This document shows, in pieces, positions 1 through 6,002 of a stretch of DNA of 9,522 nucleotides. The notes under the pieces were generated by a model, which did not search any database, was not told where the DNA came from, and was given only the letters and a program-made list of their open reading frames with translations. The stretch spans positions 1-9,522 of the forward strand of contig CAQBKK010000042.1 in assembly GCA_948760655.1 (NCBI GenBank), in the 5' to 3' direction. The DNA comes from an uncultured Bacilli bacterium (lineage in GTDB: Bacteria; Bacillota_I; Bacilli_A; RF39; UBA660). The translations under genes and the position numbers were made by a program. Position 1 is the stretch's first letter; each line of letters starts with the position of its first letter.

Positions 1-2
1 GT

Positions 3-1265
3 GATAAATATATCCATTCATTTATGAAAAAAGTAAATGAAGTCATCAATGAAAAACAAGATTATGATAATCAAAAGAAGATTAAGGAAGAGATTTCTAA
101 ACTGGAAAATAAATTATCTAATCTTATTGATTTACAACTTGAAGGTTCTATTTCAAAAGAGATACTGAATCAAAAAAATCTTGAAATTTCCAACAAGATT
201 AAGGAGTATGAACAACAACTAAAAAATACTGAAAATATAGAACTTACTAGAAAACAAAAACTAGAACAAATTGATAAAATATCTAATACTCTAAAACAAT
301 ATAAAGGTCTTACAAAATTCAATGAAGAAGTCTTTAATACTTTAGTTGATAAAATAATCATTGGCGAAAAGTTAGAAAATGGAGAAGAAGATTTTTACAA
401 GATTAAATTTATTTTAAAAACTGGGAAACTAATCAATGAAAATCTACCGAATGGAAAATTAGATATTGGTACTAACTTTGGTAAATATGGTTTTACGATT
501 ACGAAACAAGAGTTAGAACAAAAAGAAGATTATGTGACTGCCTATGTATTACAACGGTACACCTACCGAGGAAAAGACATAACGGAGTATCACAATGATG
601 GAAGTTTGTATGAAATGATAAGTAACGGAACATTTGACGATATTTATGTAGGAGATTATATAGTAGCCAATAATATAAAATGGTTGGTTGCAGACATCGA
701 TAATTATTTGTATACGGGAGATAAAAAATTAATTCAACATCATGTTACAGTTATTCCAGAAACTAAGATAGATGTGAAAAGAATGAATGCTACTGCTACA
801 ACAAGTGGTGGGTATTTGGGATCGGAAATGGTTTTGGTTACTTTACCTAAATTGCTTGGTGAAATTGAGACTATTTTTGGTTCAGAACATATACTGAGTT
901 ATCGTGCTCCTCATTCAAAAGGATTGAATGAAACGGGTGTTAATCAATTTGGCGTAGCAAGTGGAACTTCTTATGAAATGGAAATAGTATCACGGAAAAT
1001 TGATTTAATGAGTGAAATAAATGTTTATGGTACTTCTATATGGTCGAGTAGTGGATATGATGTTGGTGCGGACAATATGCAATACGCATTATTTCAATTG
1101 AAACCAGAATTGCGAGTAGCAACTCAAAAAGGAGTTTATTATAATTATTGGTTAAAAGGTATTGCCAATCAAACGAGTTTTGTTTTTGCTGGTGGATGGG
1201 GAGAATCTGAATATAGGCAAGCTGATCAAGAGTTTGGAGTACGACCTCGTTTTTTAATAGGTTAG
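3..1265 (+). CDS. Large serine recombinase C-terminus fused to phage tail/lectin-like domain (5' partial)
   Basis: The frame is open to the left edge (D-K-Y-I-H-S-F precede the first ATG at 24) and there is no ribosome binding site before that ATG, so the gene starts outside the window. Residues are numbered from the ATG at 24. About 15-95 form a charged coiled coil with the LIDLQLEGSISKE pattern of large serine recombinases, and 99-135 (FNEEVFNTLVDKIIIGEK, then FILKTG) match the usual end of that family; the catalytic domain would lie upstream. From about 175 the character changes: YRGKDIT, NGTFDDIYVGDYIV, IWSSSGYD and the terminal GVRPRFLIG resemble C-terminal head domains of Firmicutes phage tail proteins with a C-type-lectin/FGE-like end. 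I infer a chimera, perhaps made by integration next to the recombinase 3' end. Whether it is expressed or functional is unknown. The family calls are from memory of the families, not from a search. Confidence 0.72.
   Translation, partial: DKYIHSFMKKVNEVINEKQDYDNQKKIKEEISKLENKLSNLIDLQLEGSISKEILNQKNLEISNKIKEYEQQLKNTENIELTRKQKLEQIDKISNTLKQYKGLTKFNEEVFNTLVDKIIIGEKLENGEEDFYKIKFILKTGKLINENLPNGKLDIGTNFGKYGFTITKQELEQKEDYVTAYVLQRYTYRGKDITEYHNDGSLYEMISNGTFDDIYVGDYIVANNIKWLVADIDNYLYTGDKKLIQHHVTVIPETKIDVKRMNATATTSGGYLGSEMVLVTLPKLLGEIETIFGSEHILSYRAPHSKGLNETGVNQFGVASGTSYEMEIVSRKIDLMSEINVYGTSIWSSSGYDVGADNMQYALFQLKPELRVATQKGVYYNYWLKGIANQTSFVFAGGWGESEYRQADQEFGVRPRFLIG
555..568. repeat. Perfect dyad CGGTA-CACC-TACCG at the recombinase/lectin junction
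   Basis: Two 5-bp arms (555-559 and 564-568) flank a 4-bp centre. The dyad is GC-rich compared with its surroundings and lies where the protein changes from recombinase to tail/lectin type (codons R178 to R182). Serine integrases use short imperfect dyads as attachment sites, commonly beside their own gene, so it could be part of a hybrid att site. It could also be chance or an mRNA hairpin. Confidence 0.4.
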
Positions 1266-1290
1266 AGAAATCTGACTTTTTTCTTGTAAA

Positions 1291-1321
1291 TAAAAAATCA
1301 ATTCCATTTCTAGAATTGATT
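1291..1321 (-). terminator. Rho-independent terminator of lexA
   Basis: A perfect 9-bp stem (AATCAATTC 1296-1304 with GAATTGATT 1313-1321, 8-nt loop) is followed on the minus strand by TTTTTTA. The first arm overlaps the lexA stop codon, so the hairpin sits immediately at the gene end. There is no T tract on the plus side, so it should not stop transcripts coming from the lectin-like gene. Confidence 0.75.
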
Positions 1322-1937
1322 AAAACTGTCTATATAAACCAATGGCTTTTCCAAGAATTGTACAATTTGGTAATAAAATCGGAGCCATCGTATCATTTTC
1401 AGGTTGCAAACGAATATGATCTTTTTCTTTATAAAATGTTTTTAAAGTCACTTCATTTTCTTCCGTCATAGCAACAACAACGTCGCCATTACGAGCGACT
1501 TTTTGTTTTTGAACAATCACATAATCGCCATCAAAGATTCCCTTGTTAATCATAGATTCTCCACTTACATGTAAAGCAAATACAACTTCTTTTCTAGGAA
1601 CCAAAGAAGCAGGAATATTGAAGAATTCATTGGGTTGTTCAATCGCTTCAATAGGACTTCCAGCCGTTACTTTTCCAAGTAGGGGAATTTTGATTACATC
1701 CTCATTCTTTTCTAAAAATTCATTTTCTCCTAAAATTTCAATCGTACGAAACTTATTGTTGCTCGTTTTAATGACTCCAGCTTCCTCAAGCTTTTTCACA
1801 TGAGCATGAACTGTAGCAGGACTAGATAATCCAAGACCCGCACAAATCTCCCGTATAGCAGGGGGATACCCATGCATTGCTGTATATTTCTTTATAAAAT
1901 TTAAGACTTCTGTTTGTTTTGTAGTTAGTTCTTTCAT
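1320..1937 (-). CDS. lexA: LexA repressor, SOS regulator
   Basis: LexA represses DNA-damage genes and cleaves itself when RecA filaments form. The 205-residue protein has the usual Bacillus length. Residues 1-65 form the winged helix-turn-helix (TTKQTEVLNFI, then SSPATVHAHVKKLEEAG as recognition region). The self-cleavage bond is A92-G93 in VTAGSP. The catalytic dyad is S128 in VSGESM and K166 in VTLKTF, so the peptidase looks intact. The start is supported by a GGAGG ribosome site (plus-strand CCTCC at 1948-1952) 10 nt before the ATG. It is divergent from a small SOS-type membrane-protein operon and has a LexA-box-like site over its own -35, consistent with autoregulation. A terminator follows directly. 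Confidence 0.97.
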   Translation of the reverse strand: MKELTTKQTEVLNFIKKYTAMHGYPPAIREICAGLGLSSPATVHAHVKKLEEAGVIKTSNNKFRTIEILGENEFLEKNEDVIKIPLLGKVTAGSPIEAIEQPNEFFNIPASLVPRKEVVFALHVSGESMINKGIFDGDYVIVQKQKVARNGDVVVAMTEENEVTLKTFYKEKDHIRLQPENDTMAPILLPNCTILGKAIGLYRQF

Positions 1938-1958
1938 TTAAACTTAACCTCCATAATC

Positions 1959-1987
1959 ATAGTAACATGTAAAATGTAAAAAGTCAA
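1959..1987 (-). promoter_or_regulatory. lexA promoter
   Basis: Read on the minus strand: TTGACT (1987-1982), a 17-nt spacer, then TACTAT (1964-1959). Both hexamers are good matches to the housekeeping consensus and the spacing is ideal. The predicted transcript starts about 15 nt downstream of the ribosome-site-facing end of the spacer region and runs into lexA. The -35 overlaps the first LexA-like box. Confidence 0.7.
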
Positions 1988-1998
1988 ACAAATGTTCA
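1985..1998. promoter_or_regulatory. LexA box 1 (lexA side)
   Basis: CAAACAAATGTTCA matches 8 of the 10 fixed positions of the Bacillus SOS box CGAAC-N4-GTTCG; the second and the last base differ. It overlaps the -35 of the lexA promoter, where bound LexA would shut off its own gene. Confidence 0.72.
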
Positions 1999-2007
1999 CA
2001 AAAACCA

Positions 2008-2036
2008 TTGACACGAACAAATATACGTGTTAGAGT
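2008..2036 (+). promoter_or_regulatory. Promoter of the SOS two-gene operon
   Basis: A consensus TTGACA (2008-2013), exact 17-nt spacer and TAGAGT (2031-2036). Transcription would begin near 2043, giving a leader of about 18 nt before the first gene. The whole spacer is occupied by the second LexA-like box. Confidence 0.75.
2014..2027. promoter_or_regulatory. LexA box 2 (operon side)
   Basis: CGAACAAATATACG has a perfect left half (CGAAC) and 3 of 5 right-half positions of the Bacillus SOS box. It lies within a larger imperfect dyad whose ends are ACACG (2011-2015) and CGTGT (2026-2030). Its place between -35 and -10 is a classical repression position. Confidence 0.65.
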
Positions 2037-2060
2037 GAATACAGAAAGAGGGAATGAAGA

Positions 2061-2213
2061 ATGAAAAAAATAATCACAAAATATAGCGGAGTTGTATTAT
2101 TATACTCGGTCATTATCGTAGGAGTATTTGTACTTAATGAAAGATTTAAATATCTAAATACTTTGAATGAAAAAACAACTACAAATATTGTTGCAATAGG
2201 AAGAGAGGATTAA
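2061..2213 (+). CDS. Small membrane protein in the YneA/SosA position, likely SOS cell-division inhibitor
   Basis: A 50-residue protein: a positively charged start (MKKIITKYSG), one transmembrane helix at about residues 10-26, then a short polar tail ending IGRED that should face outside by the positive-inside rule. An AAAGAGGG ribosome site lies 8 nt before the ATG. In Bacillus and Staphylococcus the gene divergent from lexA (yneA, sosA) encodes a small LexA-repressed one-helix protein that delays division after DNA damage. The position, the topology and the LexA-like box all fit that role here. It lacks the LysM domain of YneA and is shorter than either, so the assignment rests on context, not on sequence identity. 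Its stop is 1 nt before the next start, so the two genes form an operon. Confidence 0.75.
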   Translation: MKKIITKYSGVVLLYSVIIVGVFVLNERFKYLNTLNEKTTTNIVAIGRED

Positions 2214-2214
2214 T

Positions 2215-2544
2215 ATGAATACAAAAGTAGCATTGTTAGAAAAATTATCACGTGAAGACAGCTTAGATAAGATTCAAAACTATGTAGAAGAAAAAATAAA
2301 CATAGACACTTTTAACAAAAAAGATATAAATAGTGAAATGTTTCGTTTATTCTTCAATGTAATCGAATTAGGGAAAGAAGTACGCATTTCTCTAAAAGAA
2401 GAAAATTTTAAAAACTCCGCATCTAAAATTGCAGATATTTTCCTCGTACTCATCTCAATATGTAATAGTTTAAATATTAATTTATTTGATGCTATAGCTG
2501 AAAAAGAAATGGTTTTAAATGGAACACTTGCTAAATGGATTTAA
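2215..2544 (+). CDS. MazG-like protein with degenerate metal-binding site
   Basis: A 109-residue, apparently all-helical protein. The stretch from about 50 to 109 (FNVIELGKEVR, then ADIFLVLISICNSLNINL, ending in an AKW) follows the layout of MazG-like nucleotide pyrophosphohydrolases, where the usual motifs are EELGE and EEIGD. Here they read IELGK and SKIAD, so about half of the acidic metal ligands are replaced, two of them by lysine. I infer a binding or regulatory protein rather than an active hydrolase. An AGAGAGGA ribosome site overlaps the end of the upstream gene and the two genes are 1 nt apart, so it should share the LexA-controlled promoter. It takes the place of yneB and ynzC in the Bacillus order. 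Family assignment is moderate. Confidence 0.62.
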   Translation: MNTKVALLEKLSREDSLDKIQNYVEEKINIDTFNKKDINSEMFRLFFNVIELGKEVRISLKEENFKNSASKIADIFLVLISICNSLNINLFDAIAEKEMVLNGTLAKWI

Positions 2545-2545
2545 C

Positions 2546-2574
2546 AAAAAATGGCATTAAATTTGTCATTTTTT
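2546..2574 (+). terminator. Terminator of the SOS operon
   Basis: An 11-bp stem (2546-2556 with 2564-2574, one G-T pair) with a 7-nt loop. The downstream arm ends in TTTTTT and is followed by CTTTTATTTT. It begins 1 nt after the stop codon of the MazG-like gene. Confidence 0.7.
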
Positions 2575-2597
2575 CTTTTATTTTAACTAAATATTGG

Positions 2598-2621
2598 TAT
2601 AATGATAAAAGCGACTGGAGG
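2598..2621 (+). promoter_or_regulatory. -10 element and ribosome site of the J-domain gene
   Basis: TGGTATAAT places a perfect -10 TATAAT at 2598-2603, while the region 17 nt upstream (terminator T tract) has no good -35. A GGAGG ribosome site at 2617-2621 precedes the ATG at 2630 by 8 nt. Confidence 0.55.
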
Positions 2622-2629
2622 TTTTTAAT

Positions 2630-3214
2630 ATGACAAAACAAGAAGCTAAAAAAATTTTAGGGTTACCAGAAGAATACAACAATCAACTACTAAAAAAAAC
2701 ATATAAACAACTATTACATATTTATCATCCAGATAGTCAAAATAATATATCAAAAGAAGAAAAAGAAAGAAAAATTCGTGATATAATTATGGCTTATAAT
2801 ACACTTTTAACACCGAGTAATACATATTCTCTACAGGATTTTTTAGTATGGGCTAAAGAATTAAAAGAAGAAGAAATAATAGAAAGACAATATAAAAATT
2901 TTTCTCTTTCTAAAATTCCCGAGGAATTACAAATTAAAATAGAAAATAACTTCCAAAAGTTTTTTCATCTTTCAGAGATAACACAATTAAAACTATACAA
3001 TTTAGACAAAGAAACAATGAATGCTACATTGTATGAATATGAAAAAAGCTATTATGACATTCGAATAGATTTAACATATATTTTCTTTAATTATCTAGAA
3101 GAACATGTCCAATTGCAACTAAAAAAAGAAAAATATATGCACAAAAAAAATATAGAAGAGTATTGCGGGGGGAGGGGTAGTAGATGCTCCTATTATTTTA
3201 GCTTCTTTGTATGA
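2630..3214 (+). CDS. J-domain protein, N-terminal part (frame breaks at G tract)
   Basis: A DnaJ-family co-chaperone that would stimulate an Hsp70 (DnaK). Residues 1-62 form a J-domain with the required HPD at 33-35 and the KIRDIIMAYNTLL helix after it. There is no Gly/Phe region or zinc finger, so it is a type III J protein. The rest is charged and helical. As read, the frame ends in an odd tail (CGGRGSRCSYYFSFFV) that looks like out-of-frame translation. It begins at the tract GGGGGGAGGGG (3167-3177). Removing one G, or a +1 shift there, continues into the open frame ending at 3758 and gives one protein of about 375 residues. This could be a true frameshift mutation, phase-variable slippage, programmed shifting or a sequence error. 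No specific family beyond the J-domain is recognised. Confidence 0.85.
   Translation: MTKQEAKKILGLPEEYNNQLLKKTYKQLLHIYHPDSQNNISKEEKERKIRDIIMAYNTLLTPSNTYSLQDFLVWAKELKEEEIIERQYKNFSLSKIPEELQIKIENNFQKFFHLSEITQLKLYNLDKETMNATLYEYEKSYYDIRIDLTYIFFNYLEEHVQLQLKKEKYMHKKNIEEYCGGRGSRCSYYFSFFV
3167..3177 (+). repeat. G-rich tract at the frame break
   Basis: Six Gs, an A and four Gs in a row, in a region otherwise almost free of G runs. It is a possible slippage site (G6), also resembles an extended ribosome-binding sequence, and in the first frame places a rare AGG codon after two GGG codons. An ATG sits 6 nt after it (3184) but opens only a 5-codon frame. Confidence 0.8.
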
Positions 3215-3758
3215 AATTGTAGAAAAATTTTTAAAATATTTTGACTTCTTTTTAAAAGAAAAACAAAAAATACAAAAAGAAATAGAAATAGAAGTAAAAA
3301 AAGAATTAAATCAAATAGCAGAAAAATATAAAACATCTGAAGAAAACTCAAAAGTTGATGTAGAAAGAATAAGGCTTTTAAATGAAGCGATAAAAGAAAT
3401 CGAAAACAGTTGTCGAGTTTCTCCACTTCAAAAGATAAGTATATTAAAACTTGAATTTTTTCTAAAAAAATTTGAAGAAACGTTAAGAAATATGCGAGAA
3501 GGCTATACCATTTTTTCAGAACATAAAACAGCAATAGTAAAATTATTAGAAGAAAATATAAAAAGTATTCCTATAGAACTGTTGGATAACGATTTAAAAG
3601 AAGAACTACTTTCTTTATATACTATAGAAGAGAAATCTTCATTTGAATTAAAACTTTATAATATCGTAGAAAAGCTAAATAATTTATCTATAGAAGAGAA
3701 ATCAGCGTCGATTATAGCTTTAAAAATGGAAAAAAAAGAAAATGAAAATAAAGAGTAA
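3167..3758 (+). pseudogene. Out-of-frame C-terminal half of the J-domain protein
   Basis: This frame is open from 3156 to the stop at 3756-3758. It has no ATG or GTG near its beginning; the first possible start is a TTG at 3207, about 30 nt after the only ribosome-site-like sequence, so separate initiation is unlikely. Joined at the G tract it reads GGGVVDAPIILASLYEIVEKF and then a long, highly charged, helical region (two coiled-coil-like stretches, roughly nt 3225-3520 and 3530-3740) ending in a lysine/glutamate-rich tail. The codon and residue style match the upstream half, which supports one original gene. The frame remains intact for nearly 600 nt after the break, so the break is recent or is bridged in some cells or some translations. 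Confidence 0.7.
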
Positions 3759-3790
3759 GTATTAATAAAAAATTGGAAATTCTAAAGGAA

Positions 3791-3818
3791 AAACTTTACT
3801 TCTAAAAAAGAAAAGTTT
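3791..3818. repeat. Inverted repeat downstream of the J-domain region
   Basis: AAACTT (3791-3796) and TTCT (3800-3803) pair with AGAA (3809-3812) and AAGTTT (3813-3818), with a 3-nt bulge and a 5-nt loop. A second small hairpin, TTCCT with AGGAA, lies near 3859-3875. Both lie upstream of the tkt promoter, so they are more likely part of the 3' end of the J-domain transcript than a tkt leader. No T tract follows either. Confidence 0.35.
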
Positions 3819-3888
3819 CAGATTATAAAATAGATTGAATATAAGACTCGAGGATTCTTTCCTAAAAATAAGGAAGTTTTATACCAGG

Positions 3889-3917
3889 AAAAAGGTTTGC
3901 GAACCCTCTTTTTTTTT
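3889..3917 (+). terminator. Probable terminator ahead of tkt
   Basis: A short GGTT-TGCG-AACC hairpin (3894-3905), preceded by AAAAA and followed by CTC and nine Ts (3909-3917). The stem is only 4 bp unless the flanking A and T runs pair around the CTC, so its strength is uncertain, but the placement between two transcription units fits. Confidence 0.5.
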
Positions 3918-3925
3918 GCTATACT
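3897..3925 (+). promoter_or_regulatory. tkt promoter, overlapping the terminator
   Basis: TTGCGA (3897-3902), 17-nt spacer, TATACT (3920-3925). The -35 lies inside the loop and right arm of the upstream hairpin, and the T tract forms the spacer. Transcription would begin near 3932, about 22 nt before the start codon. Confidence 0.6.
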
Positions 3926-3953
3926 TAAAAAGAAAGAATAGGTAGGGATGTTT

Positions 3954-5939
3954 ATGAATATAAACGATACAAATGCAGTAAACGAAATAAAAGCTCTAGG
4001 GTTAGATATGATAAGTTTAGCCAAAAGTGGACATCCAGGAATTGTCTTATCTGCAGCTCCTATTATTTATACTTTATACGCCCATCACTTAAATATCAAT
4101 CCTGAAAATCCAGAATGGGTAAATCGTGATCGTTTCATCTTATCAGCAGGTCATGGAAGTGCTCTTTTATATGCAACCCTTCATTTATGTGGTTACAACA
4201 TTACAAAAGAAGATTTAAAGCAATTTAGAAGTATTGACTCAAAATGTCCTGGACACCCTGAATATGGAATTACTCCAGGAGTAGATATGACAACAGGTGC
4301 ACTTGGTCAAGGCATTGCCAATGCAGTAGGTTTTGCTTTAGGAGAAAGATATTTAGAAAATCTACTAAAACAAGAAGAAATATCTGAAAATTTTATTGAT
4401 TATTATACCTATGTTTTATGTGGAGAGGGCGACTTGATGGAAGGTATTTCTTATGAAGCTACTTCTTTTGCTGGAACGCAAAAATTAAATAAATTAATTT
4501 TATTGTATGATTGTAATAAAATGACCAACGATGGCTCTATAGATACAGATTTTTTAGAAGATGTAGAAATGCGTTTTGAAGCGATGAATTTTTTTACAAC
4601 GGTTGTAAAAGATGGTACTAATCTAAAAGCAATTGATAAAGCAATTACTTTAGCCAAAAAACAGAAAAAGCCTTCCTTAATTATTTTCAACACAATTCTA
4701 GGACAAGGAAGTATGAATGAAAATAAAAGTGTAGTTCATGGAACTCCTCTAAGTGATGATGACATCTTCCAACTAAAAAGAAAATTAAATATAACAGTGG
4801 CCCCTTTTGAAACTAGAAAAGATACGGTTGTCTATGTAAGAAATTTAATAAAAGAAAGAGTGGAACAAAAATACAAAGATTACATAGCAACATTTAATAA
4901 ATTAAAATCTTCAGGGAACGATCGACTAGTCAACTTGCTTCGAATGCTAATCAACAAAGAAGTCTTAATTCCTTTTGAAAGTTTAAATTATAGAGTAAAT
5001 GACACTTATAACGAAAGTCTTCGCATGACAAATCATAAAATCTTGAACTTAGTAGCTTCTAAAACAGACTTTCTTATTGGAGGAAGTGCAGATTTAGCCT
5101 CATCAACCAAAGCTTATATAGATAATACACATGTTAATTCTCCTATACACCCATTAGGAAGAAACATTAACTTTGGAATTCGTGAGCATGCTATGGGGGG
5201 AATATTAAATGGAATGGCTATGCTAGGATTTAAAGTATATTGTAGTACAATGCTTACTTGGAGCGATTACTTAAAACCAGCTTTGCGAGCCAGTGCTCTA
5301 ATGAATTTGCCTATTACATATATTTTTACCCATGACTCTGTAGCCATTGGTCAAGATGGATCTACCCATGAACCTATAGAACAACTGGTATCATTAAGAA
5401 GTATCCCTAACATGATTACTTTTAGACCTTGTGATTTTAATGAAGTATTAGGATGTTGGGAATACATTACCAAAACCAAAAAACCTATAAATCTAGTAAT
5501 CAGTAAAAGTAATATGCCGAAAATAGCATCTTCAAATGCAAAATTAGTAAGTGCGGGAGCTTATATAATAGGAAAAGAAGAGCAAAAACTAGATGGAATT
5601 ATTATAGCGACTGGAACAGAAGTTGAAATGGCTATGCAATTAAAAGAACATTTAAAAAATGAAAATATAGATATACGTGTAGTGAGTATGCCAAGCCAAG
5701 AATTATTTTTAAAAACTGACAAAGCCTACCAAAATAGTGTACTTCCTAAAAATATCCGTACCATTGTGATTGAAGCAGGATCAAAACTAAGTTGGGGATT
5801 ATTTGTTCATGATGAAAAATATATTATTGGAATCAATGATTTTGGATACAGTGGTAAACCAGAAGAAGTAATAAAAAAATGTGGATTTGACTATGAAACG
5901 ATTAGAATGAAAGTTGCACGATTAATTTTAAATAATTAA
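3954..5939 (+). CDS. tkt: Transketolase
   Basis: A thiamine-diphosphate enzyme that moves two-carbon units between sugar phosphates in the pentose phosphate pathway; cytoplasmic homodimer. I choose the second ATG (3954): the ribosome site AGGTAGGG (3940-3947) touches the first ATG at 3948 but is 6 nt from the second. The 661 residues match the usual length. Motifs: SGHPG (25-29), AGHGSALLY with H67, GHPE with H101, TTGALGQG (113-120), the Mg site GEGD 157-160 continuing to N188, VHGTPL with H262; second domain GGSADLASS (377-384), FGIREHA with catalytic E411, THDS (H460), GSTHEPIEQL with H472, then a C-terminal domain to 661. The aromatic loop that stacks on the cofactor reads TMLTWSDY (432-439), with M and W where F and F are usual. 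Gene order with sirA and yneF is as in Bacillus. Confidence 0.96.
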   Translation: MNINDTNAVNEIKALGLDMISLAKSGHPGIVLSAAPIIYTLYAHHLNINPENPEWVNRDRFILSAGHGSALLYATLHLCGYNITKEDLKQFRSIDSKCPGHPEYGITPGVDMTTGALGQGIANAVGFALGERYLENLLKQEEISENFIDYYTYVLCGEGDLMEGISYEATSFAGTQKLNKLILLYDCNKMTNDGSIDTDFLEDVEMRFEAMNFFTTVVKDGTNLKAIDKAITLAKKQKKPSLIIFNTILGQGSMNENKSVVHGTPLSDDDIFQLKRKLNITVAPFETRKDTVVYVRNLIKERVEQKYKDYIATFNKLKSSGNDRLVNLLRMLINKEVLIPFESLNYRVNDTYNESLRMTNHKILNLVASKTDFLIGGSADLASSTKAYIDNTHVNSPIHPLGRNINFGIREHAMGGILNGMAMLGFKVYCSTMLTWSDYLKPALRASALMNLPITYIFTHDSVAIGQDGSTHEPIEQLVSLRSIPNMITFRPCDFNEVLGCWEYITKTKKPINLVISKSNMPKIASSNAKLVSAGAYIIGKEEQKLDGIIIATGTEVEMAMQLKEHLKNENIDIRVVSMPSQELFLKTDKAYQNSVLPKNIRTIVIEAGSKLSWGLFVHDEKYIIGINDFGYSGKPEEVIKKCGFDYETIRMKVARLILNN

Positions 5940-5952
5940 TTTTGCGACTTTT

Positions 5953-5986
5953 TTCGACAAAAAGTATAAAAATTCTAAGCTATACT
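5953..5986 (+). promoter_or_regulatory. Spo0A-type box and promoter upstream of sirA
   Basis: TTCGACAA (5953-5960) is an exact 0A box (reverse complement TTGTCGAA). A -10-like TATACT at 5981-5986 lies 21 nt after TCGACA, resembling Spo0A-activated housekeeping promoters in which the box replaces or overlaps a wide-spaced -35. The leader would be very short. A second candidate promoter, TTGCGA (5942-5947), 17 nt, TATAAA (5965-5970), would instead place the box in its spacer, as a repression site. The sequence alone does not decide between them. Confidence 0.5.
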
Positions 5987-6002
5987 GGTTTTGGTGATTA
6001 AA

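Noticed and set aside
24..26. ATG at 24 as the true start of the recombinase-lectin gene
   Set aside because: The frame stays open to the left edge, the residues before it fit, and no ribosome binding site precedes it.
1..1265. A complete diversity-generating retroelement
   Set aside because: No reverse transcriptase, template repeat or accessory gene is visible; only the target-like domain style is present.
3207..3209. TTG at 3207 as the start of a separate 183-residue gene
   Set aside because: The only ribosome-site-like sequence is about 30 nt away, and the frame is open and protein-like upstream to the G tract.
3411..3418. A second Spo0A-like site, TTGTCGAG
   Set aside because: It has one mismatch and lies inside a coding region far from any promoter.
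3193..3534. Minus-strand hydrophobic frame of 113 codons
   Set aside because: It is the reverse of a lysine/glutamate-rich coding region, which always gives F/L-rich shadows.
3759..3930. A riboswitch or T-box leader for tkt
   Set aside because: The hairpins lie upstream of the best tkt promoter and show no recognisable riboswitch core or T-box sequence.
3948..3950. First ATG of transketolase as the start
   Set aside because: The ribosome site touches it directly; the ATG two codons later has normal spacing.
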